Origin: Rhodoferax sediminis | GTDB lineage: Bacteria > Pseudomonadota > Gammaproteobacteria > Burkholderiales > Burkholderiaceae_C | Assembly (NCBI RefSeq): GCF_006970865.1 | Contig: NZ_CP035503.1 | Location: 1,253,001-1,317,000 of the forward strand | DNA: 64,000 bases | Reading direction: 5' to 3' | In this document: positions 1-10,023 of the stretch, piece after piece | Layout: each line of letters opens with the position of its first letter | How positions within the stretch are numbered: the stretch's first letter is position 1 | Position numbers and translations under genes: made by a program | The notes under the pieces: generated by a model | Told to the model about the DNA's origin: nothing | Databases searched by the model: none | The model's input: the letters and a program-made list of their open reading frames with translations, nothing else

Positions 1-243
1 CTTGATCGTGACGGGCACACCGTCGAGCGGCCCGCGTGCCTCGCCCCGCTGCCAGCGTGCCTGCGAGGCCCGCGCCTGCTCTAACGCCGCATCGGGCCGC
101 AGCAGGTACGTGGCATGCAGGTGCGGCTCCCAGCGGGCGATGTGCGCCAGCACCGCCTGCACGACTTCGACCGGCGACAGGCTGCGTTCGCGGTACGCGC
201 GGCCAAGCTCCTGTGCCGACAGGTCGTAGAGCCGCGCGTTCAC
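1..243 (-). CDS. Amidase signature family protein, N-terminal part (cut by window edge)
   Basis: The first 81 codons of a minus-strand gene are present; the rest lies outside the window. The translation ends in GPLDGVPVTIK, the hallmark of amidase-signature enzymes, in which the final Lys (residue 81) is the catalytic lysine of the Ser-cisSer-Lys triad. It begins with GTG at 243, whose bases overlap the TGA stop of the upstream substrate-binding protein (GTGA overlap), so the two are translationally coupled. Its place at the end of a peptide/amide importer operon suggests it hydrolyses the imported amide or peptide, but the substrate cannot be told. Alternatives in the family include indole-acetamide hydrolase and GatA-like proteins. 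Confidence 0.85.
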   Translation of the reverse strand, partial: MNARLYDLSAQELGRAYRERSLSPVEVVQAVLAHIARWEPHLHATYLLRPDAALEQARASQARWQRGEARGPLDGVPVTIK

Positions 244-1733
244 GACCAGCTCAGCGTCGAGAGGTCGTTCACGAAAATCGGCATGTCTTTCCACAGGCCC
301 TTCACACCCTTTTTCGCGATGGTCGGGAACTGCGGCTGGTAGAGGAAGCCGCAGGCCGCGTCCACGGCCAGCATCTTCTGCGCATCGCCCAGCAGCTTGT
401 TGCGCTCGGCGGTGTTCGCGGTGGTCTTGATCTTGTCGTAGAGCGTGTCGAAGGCCTTCGACTGGTAGCCCCAGTAGTAGTCGGGCTTGGCGAAGTTGCC
501 CAGGTCAAAGGGCTCGACGTGCGAGACGATGGTCAGGTCGTAGTTGTGGGGGCCGCCATAGGTGGAGCTCAGCCACTGCGCCCATTCGACGTTCTGCACC
601 TTGACCGTGATGCCCACCTTGGCGAGCTCGGCCACGATCACCTCGCCGCCCTGGCGCGCGTAGGGCGGCGGCGGCAATGTCATCGTGAGTTCGAGCGGCA
701 GCTTGACGCCCGCCTCGGCCAGCAGCTTTTTGGCCTTGCCGGGGTCGAAGGGGTTGATGCCGGTCGTGTCCACGTAGCCGGCCGCGCCAGGCACGTAGTG
801 GCTTCCGATCGGCACGCCGAAGCCGTCGGCCGCGCCCTCGATCACGGCCTTGCGGTCGATCGCAGCGAGGATCGCGCGGCGCACGCGCACATCGTCCAGC
901 GGCTTGTGCCGGTTGTTGATGGTCAGGATGGTCTTGGCGCGCGAGCCGCCGATGATCACCTGGAACTGCGGGTTGTTTTTGAATTGCGGCACCACGCGCG
1001 TGCCGATGCGCGGAAACGCGTCGACGTCGCCCGCCAGCAGCGCCGCGGCCTGCGCGGCCACGTCGGAGATGAAGCGGAACGTGACCTTCTTGAGTTTGGC
1101 CTGGCCGGGATTGCGGAACCCGTCCCACTTGACGAGGGTGAGCGACGAGCCCTTGGCCCAGCTGTCCAGCTTGTAGGGGCCGGTGCCGACCGGCTGGGTG
1201 GCGTTGGTGTCGGCGCTCTTGGGCTCGACGATCACGGCAGTCGCCTGGCCGAGCAGGAACGGCAGGTCGGGATCGATCTCCTTGTTGAGCAGGACCACGG
1301 TGTAGTCGTCAACCGGGCGAGTGCTCAGGTTCGCAAAGGTGCGCTTGTCCTTGTTGGTGCTCTTGTCGCCGCCGGCGCGGTCGAAGGAGAACTTGACGCT
1401 CTGGGCGTTGAACGGCTCGCCGTTCTGGAATTTCACGCCGCGGCGCAGCTTGAAGGTGTAGGTTTTGAGGTCGGGCGAGACTTCCCAGCTCTCCGCCAAG
1501 AGCGGTGTGACGCTGCCGTCGGCGTTGATTTTGGTCAGCGTCTCCAGGATGTTGTATTGCACGATCTCGGCAATCGCCGACGCCGCGCCGGCCGTCGGGT
1601 CCAGCCCCGGTGGTTCGAGCGACATGCCTATCACGATGGAATCCTTGCGGCCCTGCGCCAGCGCTGCGTGCGGCAGCGCGAGCGGCACGGTGGCAAGTGC
1701 GGCGGTGGTCAAAAGGGTACGGCGTTTCAACAT
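240..1733 (-). CDS. Peptide/nickel-type ABC transporter substrate-binding protein (SBP family 5)
   Basis: A 497-residue periplasmic solute-binding protein of the DppA/OppA class. I start it at the ATG at 1733, giving MLKRRTLLTTAALATVPLAL as a twin-basic export signal ending near ALAQ; a GGAG sits about 8 bases upstream. A longer frame reaches 1904 but has no signal-like start. The body shows typical SBP_bac_5 features (DPTAGAASAIAEIVQYNILE near the N terminus, GTGPYKLDSW, FNNGEPF-like FQNGEPFNAQSVKFSFDRA). It is the fifth gene of the importer operon and is coupled to the downstream amidase by a 4-base overlap. The ligand (dipeptide, oligopeptide, glutathione or other) cannot be inferred. Confidence 0.9.
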   Translation of the reverse strand: MLKRRTLLTTAALATVPLALPHAALAQGRKDSIVIGMSLEPPGLDPTAGAASAIAEIVQYNILETLTKINADGSVTPLLAESWEVSPDLKTYTFKLRRGVKFQNGEPFNAQSVKFSFDRAGGDKSTNKDKRTFANLSTRPVDDYTVVLLNKEIDPDLPFLLGQATAVIVEPKSADTNATQPVGTGPYKLDSWAKGSSLTLVKWDGFRNPGQAKLKKVTFRFISDVAAQAAALLAGDVDAFPRIGTRVVPQFKNNPQFQVIIGGSRAKTILTINNRHKPLDDVRVRRAILAAIDRKAVIEGAADGFGVPIGSHYVPGAAGYVDTTGINPFDPGKAKKLLAEAGVKLPLELTMTLPPPPYARQGGEVIVAELAKVGITVKVQNVEWAQWLSSTYGGPHNYDLTIVSHVEPFDLGNFAKPDYYWGYQSKAFDTLYDKIKTTANTAERNKLLGDAQKMLAVDAACGFLYQPQFPTIAKKGVKGLWKDMPIFVNDLSTLSWS

Positions 1734-1824
1734 GCTCAAGGCTCCAGGAAAATGCTTGGAAAAGTGGGACGAGAGACATAACCATACATCACGCGCAAGG
1801 GGCGCGCATGAGGGCAAGCCCCTG

Positions 1825-2708
1825 TCATGTGAGAGCGGCGGCCGGTTCGGCGCGCGGCACGGCCGCCAGCAGGGCCTGTGTGTAGGGGTGCTCGGCATGG
1901 GCAAACAGCCGCTGCGGCGTGCCGCGCTCGACGATCACGCCGCGATGCAGCACGCAGACCTCGTCGCACAGGTGGTTCACCACCGCGAGGTCGTGGCTGA
2001 TCAGCAGGTAGCTGATGCCGAACTGCTGCTGCAGGTCCTGCATCAGGTTGAGCACCTGGGCCTGCACCGAGACGTCGAGCGCGCTCACCGGCTCGTCGGC
2101 CACGATCAGCCTGGGCCGCGTGATCAGCGCGCGCGCGATCGCGATGCGCTGGCGCTGGCCGCCCGAGAATTCGTGCGGGTACTTGTCCATATCACTGGCG
2201 CGCAGGCCCACGGCCGCGAGCGATTCGCCGGCGCGCTCGCGCTGCTCGGTGCGGGTGGTTTCGTCCAGCGCCTCGAGCGGCTCGGCCACGATGCGCGCCA
2301 CGCTCTGGCGCGGGTCGAGGGAACCGTAAGGGTCCTGGAACACCATCTGCACGTCGCGCCGCGCTGCGCGCAGTTCGGCCTTGGTGAGCGCCTGCAGGTC
2401 GCGCCCGAGCAGCCGCACGCTGCCGGACGTCGGCACATCGAGCGCCATCACGAGCCGTGCGATGGTCGACTTGCCCGAGCCCGACTCGCCCACGATGCCC
2501 AGGCTGCGGCCCTGCTGCACGCTGAAGTTCACGCCGTTGAGCGCGCGTACCCGCGCCGGCGGCGAGAACAGCTTCTCGCGCGGCAGCGCATAGTGGCGCA
2601 CGAGGTCCCGGACCTCGAGCAGCGGCATGTCCTGAGAATTCGAATCAAATCGGCCTGTAGCCATTACTGTATCTACGCCAGCAGCTATGGAATTGATAGT
2701 ATCGGCGC

Positions 2709-2712
<4 letters not shown>
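1825..2712 (-). CDS. Peptide ABC transporter ATP-binding protein, DppF/OppF type
   Basis: A 295-residue cytoplasmic ATPase energising the importer. Visible motifs are Walker A GESGSGKST, the signature [15 protein letters not shown], Walker B LIVADEPVSALD and the switch His in LISHDLAVV, followed by the C-terminal oligopeptide/dipeptide region. The ATG at 2712 overlaps the TGA of the DppD-type gene (ATGA). The conserved domain really begins at MPLLEVRDL, about 28 residues in. The preceding stretch is mostly encoded by a copy of the dispersed repeat at 2643-2703 inserted in frame, so a later start at that Met is possible. Confidence 0.9.
2643..2703. repeat. Dispersed Comamonadaceae-type short repeat, copy in dppF 5' end
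   Basis: About 60 bases with the architecture CGGCCTGTAGCC ... GCAGCTATGGAATTGATAG, the same plan as the copies at 9926-9980, 34718-34774, 41291-41354, 61036-61095 and 62226-62282. It is read through in frame and encodes residues about 4-23 of the DppF-type ATPase. Confidence 0.6.
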
Positions 2713-3695
<983 letters not shown>

Positions 3696-3780
3696 GTCAG
3701 TGATCCGTTACGCGATTGCGTGACCCGCGGCGCATGAAGCCGGCGCAGCCGAGGCCAGGGACGCCGCGGAACCGGCTTTG

Positions 3781-3850
3781 CCGGGCCGCTGGCGTCGCCC
3801 CCTGCAAGGGGGGTGGCGAGAGCGACACGAAGTGCGCGAAGCCTGGGGGT
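3781..3850. repeat. Intergenic palindromic repeat (CCCCCTGCAAGGGGGG type)
   Basis: Within the 159-base gap between dppC and dppD lies GCCCCCTGCAAGGGGGGTGGC, followed by GAGCGACACGAAGTGCGCGAAGCCTGGGGG. The CCCCCT/AGGGGG arms form a short hairpin. I recall similar intergenic elements throughout Comamonadaceae genomes. It may act as a processing or stability element between the permease and ATPase cistrons. Confidence 0.5.
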
Positions 3851-3854
3851 GTGC

Positions 3855-4730
3855 TCATCTTATTCGTGCGAGGCGCGGATCCAGCAGGTCGCGCAGGCCA
3901 TCACCGAGGAGGTTAAGGCCCAGCACCGCCAGCGCGATCGCCATGCCGGGCCAAACCGCCAGCAGCGGAGCCTGGAACATCATGGTCTGCGCCTCGCTGA
4001 GCATGCGGCCCCACGAAGGCTGCGGCGGCTGCGTGCCAAGACCCAGGTAGGACAGGGCGGCCTCGGCCAAAATCGCAATCGCGAAGCGGATCGTGATCTG
4101 CACGATCAGCACCGCCGAGATATTCGGCAGCACGTGCTGCATCGTGATTGCGAACGGACCCTTGCCGCAGGCGCGTGCGGCCGCCACGTACTCGCGCGAC
4201 CAGATCGTGTTGGCCGAGGCGCGCGTGATGCGCGCGAAGGTCGGGATGTTGTAGATGCCGATCGCGACGATCGCGTTGACAATGCCGGCGCCGAACACCG
4301 CCGTCAGCATGATGGCCGAGAGGATCGCGGGAAAGGCCATCGAGAAGTCGGTAAACCGCATGATGGCTTCCTCGACCCAGCCGCGCCGCGCAGCAGCGAG
4401 CAGGCCGAGCGCCGTGCCGACCGTGAGGCCGATGCCGACCGCGATCACGCCCACCAGGATGGAAGCGCGTGCGCCCACCAGCAGCAGCGAGGTCACGTCG
4501 CGCCCATAGGCGTCGGTGCCGAGCCAATGGGCGTTTGAGGGCGGCTGGAGCTTGGCGGCCATATTCACGTCGTAGGGCGACCACGGCGTCCATACCAGCG
4601 ACAGCGCGGCGGCCAGCAGCAACAGCAGCGTCAATATGGCGCCGATCGCGAAGCTGCGATGCCCCAGCGCGCGGCGCCAGAAGCCGGGCACCTTCAGGGC
4701 AGCGGCGTTTGGGACGGTCTGGGCGCTCAT
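3855..4730 (-). CDS. Peptide ABC transporter permease, DppC/OppC type
   Basis: A 291-residue inner-membrane permease. The ATG at 4730 overlaps the dppB stop (ATGA); a longer frame running to 5477 is only an open-frame artefact across dppB. It has a long N-terminal first helix (AIGAILTLLLLLAAALSLVW), the DppC hallmark HWLGTDAYGRDVTSLLL, and the EAA-type loop EYVAAARACG...HVLPN that contacts the ATPases, plus about five further hydrophobic segments. Confidence 0.92.
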   Translation of the reverse strand: MSAQTVPNAAALKVPGFWRRALGHRSFAIGAILTLLLLLAAALSLVWTPWSPYDVNMAAKLQPPSNAHWLGTDAYGRDVTSLLLVGARASILVGVIAVGIGLTVGTALGLLAAARRGWVEEAIMRFTDFSMAFPAILSAIMLTAVFGAGIVNAIVAIGIYNIPTFARITRASANTIWSREYVAAARACGKGPFAITMQHVLPNISAVLIVQITIRFAIAILAEAALSYLGLGTQPPQPSWGRMLSEAQTMMFQAPLLAVWPGMAIALAVLGLNLLGDGLRDLLDPRLARIR

Positions 4731-5677
4731 ATGTCGGACGCCTTGATGCGCGGGTCGATCACGGCGTACAGGATATCGACCACAAAATTCACGATGACCA
4801 CCATCGCCGCCAGGAACATCACGCAGTTGCGCACCACGATCAGGTCGCGGTTGCCGATGGCCTGGAAGATCAGGCGTCCCAGGCCGGGCAGGTAGAACAC
4901 GTTCTCCACCACGATGGTGCCGGCCAGCAGTTCGGAGAACTGCATGCCCATGACCGTGACCACCGGGATCAGCGCGTTGCGCAGCACGTGGGTCCACAGC
5001 GCCGCACGCTGCGACACGCCCTTGGCGCGCGCCGTGCGTACGAAGTCCTCGCGCATCACCTCGAGCACCGCTGAGCGCGTGAAGCGCGCCAGGATTGCGG
5101 CCTGCACCACGGCGAGCGACAGCGCCGGCAGCAGCAGCGACTTGAGGCCCTGGAAGACGCCGTCGCCCCAACCGTCGAAGCCGCCGGCGGAGAACCATTG
5201 GAGCTTGACCGAGAACAGCAGGATCAACAGGATCGCGAACCAGAAATTCGGGATCGCAATGCCGACCTGGGTCAAACTCATCAGGCCGACGTCGCCGAGT
5301 TTGTTGTGGCGCGCCGCGGCGGTCACGCCGACCAGCAGCGCGAGCACAGTGGTGAACGCCATCGCCAGCAGCGCCAGCGGCACGGTGAGCGAGAGGCGCT
5401 CGCGGATCAGGTCCAGCACGGGTGTGCTGTAGGCATAGCTTTGGCCGAGGTCGCCCACCAGCAGCCCAGTGATCCAATGCCAGTAGCGTTCCAGCGCCGG
5501 GTGATTCAGGCCCAGCTTGATGGCCAGCGCCTGCACAGCCTCGGGCGCCGCGTCGGGGCCCATCAGCATTTGAGCGGCGTTGCCCGGCAGGATTTCCAGC
5601 ACTCCGAAAACCACGATGGACGCCCCCAGCAATGTGGCGATCAGCGTGATGAAGCGCTTGATGAGAAAGAGACTCAT
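4727..5677 (-). CDS. Peptide ABC transporter permease, DppB/OppB type
   Basis: A 316-residue permease and first gene of the importer operon (dppB-dppC-dppD-dppF-binding protein-amidase). It starts MSLFLIKRFITLIATLLGAS with the typical first helix and ILPGNAA motif, has DLGQSYAYSTPVLDLIRERL, and the EAA loop DFVRTARAKGVS...HVLRNALIPV. About six transmembrane segments are visible. It starts 80 bases from the divergent ferredoxin gene, so the operon promoter probably lies in 5678-5757. Confidence 0.92.
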   Translation of the reverse strand: MSLFLIKRFITLIATLLGASIVVFGVLEILPGNAAQMLMGPDAAPEAVQALAIKLGLNHPALERYWHWITGLLVGDLGQSYAYSTPVLDLIRERLSLTVPLALLAMAFTTVLALLVGVTAAARHNKLGDVGLMSLTQVGIAIPNFWFAILLILLFSVKLQWFSAGGFDGWGDGVFQGLKSLLLPALSLAVVQAAILARFTRSAVLEVMREDFVRTARAKGVSQRAALWTHVLRNALIPVVTVMGMQFSELLAGTIVVENVFYLPGLGRLIFQAIGNRDLIVVRNCVMFLAAMVVIVNFVVDILYAVIDPRIKASDI

Positions 5678-5679
5678 GA

Positions 5680-6030
<351 letters not shown>

Positions 6031-6042
6031 CCACTATTCCAG

Positions 6043-6648
6043 TCAATTCTCGGGCCGCGGTGGTTTGGGGCGCGGTGGCTTGCTGGTGTGCACGATCAGG
6101 GTCGCCTTTTCCATTTCGCCGGCGACCAGGTGCGGTACCGCCTTCAGGGTGCGGGTGATGCAGTCCTCGATGGCGACGCGCTCCTCCGGCGAGGGTTTTT
6201 TCAGAACCCAGTTGATGACCTCGGCTTTGACGCCGGGGTGCCCGATACCCAGGCGCAGGCGCCAGTAGTCGGCCGAGCCCAGTTGCGCATGGATATCGCG
6301 CAGGCCGTTGTGCCCCGCGTGGCTGCCGCCCAGTTTCAGCTTGACCTGACCGGGCACCAGATCCAGTTCGTCGTGCACCACCAGGATTTCGCCGGGCTGG
6401 ATCTTGAAGAAGCGCGCCAGCGCTGCGACAGACTTGCCGGACAGATTCATGAAGGTTTGCGGCTTCATGAGCCACAGGGACTGGCCATGCAGCGTGGTTC
6501 GCGCGAGCAGCGCGTGGCAGCTCTTCTCAGGGGCAAGCGAGACCTTGAGTTCGCGCGCCAGTGCATCGATCCACCAGAATCCGGCGTTGTGCCGCGTGGC
6601 CTCGTATTCGGGCCCCGGGTTGCCAAGGCCGACAAACAGTTTGATCAT
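6043..6648 (-). CDS. pth: Peptidyl-tRNA hydrolase
   Basis: A 201-residue enzyme that releases peptides from prematurely dropped peptidyl-tRNA. The residues known in the E. coli enzyme occur at the same numbers: Asn10 in GLGNPG, catalytic His20 in RHNAG, Asn68 in TFMNLSG, Asp93 in VVHDELDL and Asn114 in HAGHNGLRD. The C terminus is a Pro/Lys-rich tail. It follows rplY, the usual order in Betaproteobacteria, but a strong terminator hairpin separates the two. Confidence 0.97.
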   Translation of the reverse strand: MIKLFVGLGNPGPEYEATRHNAGFWWIDALARELKVSLAPEKSCHALLARTTLHGQSLWLMKPQTFMNLSGKSVAALARFFKIQPGEILVVHDELDLVPGQVKLKLGGSHAGHNGLRDIHAQLGSADYWRLRLGIGHPGVKAEVINWVLKKPSPEERVAIEDCITRTLKAVPHLVAGEMEKATLIVHTSKPPRPKPPRPEN

Positions 6649-6679
6649 GAAGCGCCATTATGAAGGTAGAGTCGCAAAA

Positions 6680-6707
6680 CAAACGGCCCACCGAAGTGGG
6701 CCGTTTG
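6680..6707 (-). terminator. Rho-independent terminator after rplY
   Basis: A perfect 12-base-pair stem, CAAACGGCCCAC / GTGGGCCGTTTG with a four-base loop. On the minus strand it is followed by a T-rich run (TTTTGC), so it should end rplY transcripts, with pth fed by read-through or its own promoter. Confidence 0.8.
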
Positions 6708-6724
6708 GGGCGAAGCCGCAGGCC

Positions 6725-7405
6725 TTATTTCTTGGCGGCCGGCGCTTTCGCGGCCGCAGCCGGAGCCTTCGCGGCAGCAGGGGCCGCAGCAGCATCCGCG
6801 GTCGCTGCGGGGGCAGCGGCTTCTTCCGGGGCAGCCTCTTCGGCACCCGCAACCATGACCACGGACACCACGACAGGGTTTTCCTTGCCGTGGGTCACAA
6901 CCGTCACGCCCTTGGGCAGCTTGATGTCATTGACGTGCAGCGACAGGCCCTTCTTCAGGCCGCTCAGGTCCACGCCAATGAACTCGGGCAGGTCGCCCGG
7001 CAGGCAGGAGACTTCGAGTTCGGAGATCACGTGGTTGAGCACGCAACTCTCGAGCTTGACGGCCTGCGATTCCTCGGCGCCGGTGAAGTGCAGCGGTACC
7101 TTCATGTGCAGCTTGGTGTTGGCATCCACACGCTGGAAATCGATATGCAGCACGAGTTGCTTGAACGGGTGCATTTGCACGTTGCGCAGCAGCACCTTGC
7201 TGGTCTGGCCATTCAGTTCCATGTCCAGCACGGTGGAATGGAAGGCCTCTTTCTTGATGGCATGCCACAGCGCATTGTGATCGAGTTCGATCATTTGCGG
7301 CTCACCGCTGCCACCGTAAACAATGCCGGGCGTCTTGCCGGTAATGCGGAGACGGCGGCTCGCACCCGTACCCTGCTTGGCGCGCTCAAAGGCGACGAAT
7401 TTCAT
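6725..7405 (-). CDS. rplY: 50S ribosomal protein L25 (CTC/TL5-type, with Ala-rich tail)
   Basis: A 226-residue, long-form L25 that binds 5S rRNA. Residues 1-95 form the L25 domain (start [20 protein letters not shown]) and 96-185 the C-terminal TL5/CTC beta domain. The last about 40 residues are a low-complexity Ala/Pro/Lys tail of repeated AAAKAPAA units, which is commonly variable. AGGAGT precedes the ATG. It lies between prs and pth as in many Proteobacteria. Confidence 0.95.
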   Translation of the reverse strand: MKFVAFERAKQGTGASRRLRITGKTPGIVYGGSGEPQMIELDHNALWHAIKKEAFHSTVLDMELNGQTSKVLLRNVQMHPFKQLVLHIDFQRVDANTKLHMKVPLHFTGAEESQAVKLESCVLNHVISELEVSCLPGDLPEFIGVDLSGLKKGLSLHVNDIKLPKGVTVVTHGKENPVVVSVVMVAGAEEAAPEEAAAPAATADAAAAPAAAKAPAAAAKAPAAKK

Positions 7406-7451
7406 AACTCACTCCTGTAAGAGTCCACCGCGACCAGTGTGACTCCGGTTG

Positions 7452-7475
7452 AAAAGGGTCTGCAGATTGCAGACC
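7452..7475 (-). terminator. Hairpin after prs, probable terminator or attenuator
   Basis: GGTCTGC/GCAGACC inverted repeat with a five-base loop (7457-7475), followed on the minus strand by CTTTTC. It lies 15 bases past the prs stop and 47 bases before the rplY start, so it may end prs transcripts or tune read-through into rplY. Confidence 0.5.
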
Positions 7476-7490
7476 TGCTTTTTGCCCCGA

Positions 7491-8465
7491 TCAGAAAAGG
7501 CTTTCCTGATCCGAGAACAAACTCGAGACCGAATCGCCCTTGGCAATGCGCTGGATCGTCTCGGCGATCAGCTGTGCCACGGACAATTGGCGAATTTTTT
7601 TGCACCCGCCGGCCGCTATGCTCAGGGGAATCGTGTCGGTGACCACCACTTCGTCCAGCGCCGGGCTGTTGCCAATGCGCTCGATGGCCGGGCCGGAAAA
7701 AATCGGATGGGTGCAATAGGCATAGACCTTTTTGGCACCGCGCTCCTTCAATACTTCGGCCGCCTTGACCAGGGTGCCGGCCGTGTCGATCATGTCGTCC
7801 ATGACCACGCAATTGCGGCCGTCGATCTCGCCGATCACGTGCATGACTTCGCTCACGTTGGCCTTGGGCCGGCGCTTGTCGATGATCGCCATGTCGCAAC
7901 CCAGCTGCTTGGCCAGCGCCCGGGCGCGAACCACGCCGCCCACATCGGGCGAGACCACGATCAGGTCCTCGTAGTTTTGCCGGCGCAAATCACCCAGCAG
8001 CACGGGCGAGGCATAAATGTTGTCGACCGGGATGTCGAAGAACCCCTGAATCTGGTCGGCGTGCAAATCCATGGTCAGCACGCGGGCCACGCCCACAGCC
8101 TGCAGCATGTTGGCCACCACCTTGGCGCTGATCGGCACGCGTGCCGAACGCGGGCGCCGATCCTGCCGGGCGTAGCCAAAATACGGAATCACCGCGCTGA
8201 TGCGTTCGGCCGATGCACGCTTGAGCGCATCCACCATGATCAGCAGCTCCATCAGGTTTTCGTTCGTCGGCGCACAGGTGGACTGCACCACAAAAACGTC
8301 GCGGGCGCGCACGTTCTGATTGATTTCCACGGTGACTTCGCCGTCGGAAAATCGTCCCACGCTGGCTGCACCGACCTTGATGCCAAGGTGATGCGCGATC
8401 TCGGCGGCCAGGCCAGGATTGGCGTTGCCCGTGAAAATCATGAAATCAGGGTGATAAACCTGCAT
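7491..8465 (-). CDS. prs: Ribose-phosphate pyrophosphokinase (PRPP synthetase)
   Basis: A 324-residue enzyme making PRPP from ribose 5-phosphate and ATP for nucleotide, His and Trp synthesis. It shows the class I features: FSDGE near residue 40, the pyrophosphate-binding [13 protein letters not shown] region, the HADQIQGFF loop, and the PRPP-binding loop [13 protein letters not shown]. It directly follows tRNA-Gln (46 bases), probably in one transcript with ispE, as is common in Betaproteobacteria. Confidence 0.97.
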   Translation of the reverse strand: MQVYHPDFMIFTGNANPGLAAEIAHHLGIKVGAASVGRFSDGEVTVEINQNVRARDVFVVQSTCAPTNENLMELLIMVDALKRASAERISAVIPYFGYARQDRRPRSARVPISAKVVANMLQAVGVARVLTMDLHADQIQGFFDIPVDNIYASPVLLGDLRRQNYEDLIVVSPDVGGVVRARALAKQLGCDMAIIDKRRPKANVSEVMHVIGEIDGRNCVVMDDMIDTAGTLVKAAEVLKERGAKKVYAYCTHPIFSGPAIERIGNSPALDEVVVTDTIPLSIAAGGCKKIRQLSVAQLIAETIQRIAKGDSVSSLFSDQESLF

Positions 8466-8511
8466 GAGCGTCCCAGCGATCTAAGTTTTGTGCCTGTACG
8501 TCTAACGTATT

Positions 8512-8588
8512 TGGCAGGGGAGGAAGGATTCGAACCTTCGCATGCTGGAATCAAAATCCAGTGCCTTAACCAACTTGGCGACTCCCCT
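8512..8588 (-). tRNA. tRNA-Gln (anticodon UUG)
   Basis: A 77-base cloverleaf on the minus strand. The acceptor stem is AGGGGAG/CTCCCCT, the anticodon arm CTGGA-TTTTGAT-TCCAG gives anticodon TTG, the T arm contains GGTTCGAATCC, and CCA is encoded. It sits between ispE and prs. Confidence 0.97.
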
Positions 8589-8634
8589 ACACGGGTCGAT
8601 GGCTGCAGTCTTGAGAACTCCAGCCACCCACCGA

Positions 8635-9501
8635 TCAATCGTCGCTGGTTGCCCATCCCACCAGAGGATGAACAGCCAAATTGCTGCATGCCCGCACGTT
8701 CCAGTCCGCTGGCACTGATGCCAATCGCGCCTGGTCCGTTTCATGCCGCATTTGCGCAAACACCGCACTGCCTGAGCCTGTCATCCGCCCCTGCAATCCT
8801 TGCGCCGCAAGCCATTCGAGCGCTTGCGTCACATCAAGGCAGAGCCTCTGGGCAACCGGCTGCAAGTCGTTTTGGCCAAAGCCAAAGGGGTCCGCAGCAA
8901 AGCCTGAAATTATAGCAGTTCCGGTGTCGCGTTTGAGGTCGTGCGCTGCGAAAATCAGACGCGTTTCCAGTCCGGTCTGCGGTTTGACCACCGCAAACCG
9001 GGCAGCCGGCAGCTGGAATTCACCCTCAAGCGGCGTTATTTTCTCGCCGATCCCCTGCACCCAGGCGTTGTGCCCGCGCAAAAAAAACGGCACATCGGCA
9101 CCCAGTTGCAGGCCAATATGCTCCAGTTTTGATAGCGGAAGGTGAAGATTCCACAAGCGATTCAGGGCTAGAAGACAGGAAGCTGCGTCGGAGGAGCCGC
9201 CACCCATGCCGGCCTGGGCGGGTATCCGTTTGTCTACGCCCATGTGCACGCCGAGATGCGGGGCCGCCAGGGCTTGCAGCGCCCGCGCTGCGCGCACTGT
9301 CAGATCATCAGCGGGCAGGGCGGGGCCCAGGTCTTCGCGGCTGATGTGTCCGTCGGATCGCAATTCGAAGTTCAGCGCGTCGCACCAGTCAACCAGCATG
9401 AAAACCGATTGCAGCAGGTGGTAGCCGTCCGCCCGCCGCCCCGTGATGTGCAGAAAAAGATTGAGTTTGGCCGGGGCCGGAACGTCGTACAGCGCCTTCA
9501 T
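8635..9501 (-). CDS. ispE: 4-diphosphocytidyl-2-C-methyl-D-erythritol kinase
   Basis: A 288-residue GHMP kinase of the non-mevalonate (MEP) isoprenoid pathway. The N-terminal substrate motif PAPAKLNLFLHITGRRADGY and the ATP-binding glycine motif PAQAGMGGGSSDAASCL are clear, as is the late motif GRMTGSGSAVFA. It lies between lolB and tRNA-Gln, the conserved lolB-ispE-tRNA-prs order. A weak copy of the dispersed repeat (ATTATAGC) sits inside it near 8910. Confidence 0.96.
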   Translation of the reverse strand: MKALYDVPAPAKLNLFLHITGRRADGYHLLQSVFMLVDWCDALNFELRSDGHISREDLGPALPADDLTVRAARALQALAAPHLGVHMGVDKRIPAQAGMGGGSSDAASCLLALNRLWNLHLPLSKLEHIGLQLGADVPFFLRGHNAWVQGIGEKITPLEGEFQLPAARFAVVKPQTGLETRLIFAAHDLKRDTGTAIISGFAADPFGFGQNDLQPVAQRLCLDVTQALEWLAAQGLQGRMTGSGSAVFAQMRHETDQARLASVPADWNVRACSNLAVHPLVGWATSDD

Positions 9502-9522
9502 GGCGTGATTATCCCGGGGCGC

Positions 9523-10023
9523 TTATTTTTCCAGAGCCAGCCGCAGTTCGGCCGCGGGTGTGGGCGCCGAGCGCCGCGCTACCAGCCGCCCGCCGGCGAG
9601 TTGCGACAGGTCGGCCTGCCAGCCCGGCACGGGCGTGTTCACGCCTTGCAGCCAGTCGAACAGCGCTGCCACGGGAATTGCCGCGCCGATCGCATGGCGG
9701 ACCAGTTCATCCAGCGAACCGAAATTGCGGGTCTGGTCGTTCGAGCGCAAGGTGGCGGAGCCCGGCGCCCAGGCCAGCACGGCCAGCGTGCTGCCCAGCG
9801 GGTTGTACAGGGCCAGTTCGCCGGTCTCGGCGTTGCCCTTGAGCTCGAAACCCGCCGAAAAGGACTGCGCCTGATCGGCGTCAACATTGAGTGCCAGGCG
9901 GCCACTCCAGAATGAGTTATTTTGACTGTTTTGGTCTGTAGCCCTTATCGGGCTTGCGCATCCAGCTATAAGAAATAGAGCAACCACGAGCAGCCAGCGC
10001 CCTGGCTGGAAGCGCCACCTCAC
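9523..10023 (-). CDS. lolB: Outer-membrane lipoprotein LolB, short form
   Basis: LolB receives lipoproteins from LolA and inserts them in the outer membrane. I choose the GTG at 10023, which overlaps the TGA of the TPR gene (GTGA), giving 166 residues; the frame extends further upstream only inside that gene. A lipoprotein signal (WLLVVALFLIAGC, Cys22) is followed by an Asn/Gln/Ser linker and the LolB domain (SGRLALNVD, ALYNPLGS, GWQADLSQ). It is shorter than the roughly 200 residues usual for the family. The signal end and linker (residues about 15-33) coincide with a dispersed repeat. Confidence 0.85.
   Translation of the reverse strand: MRWRFQPGRWLLVVALFLIAGCASPIRATDQNSQNNSFWSGRLALNVDADQAQSFSAGFELKGNAETGELALYNPLGSTLAVLAWAPGSATLRSNDQTRNFGSLDELVRHAIGAAIPVAALFDWLQGVNTPVPGWQADLSQLAGGRLVARRSAPTPAAELRLALEK
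9926..9980. repeat. Dispersed short repeat, copy inside lolB
   Basis: Contains GGTCTGTAGCCCTTAT and CCAGCTATAAGAAATAG, the two ends shared with the other copies. It is read in frame through the lipobox and linker of LolB. Confidence 0.6.

Noticed and set aside
36..1781. Plus-strand frame of 581 codons
   Set aside because: It is antisense to the peptide-binding protein gene; its Val/Gly/Arg-rich translation has no motif or start signal.
3855..5477. Single 540-codon frame covering dppC and much of dppB
   Set aside because: The N-terminal 249 codons are an alternative frame of dppB; the real dppC begins at the ATG at 4730 overlapping the dppB stop.
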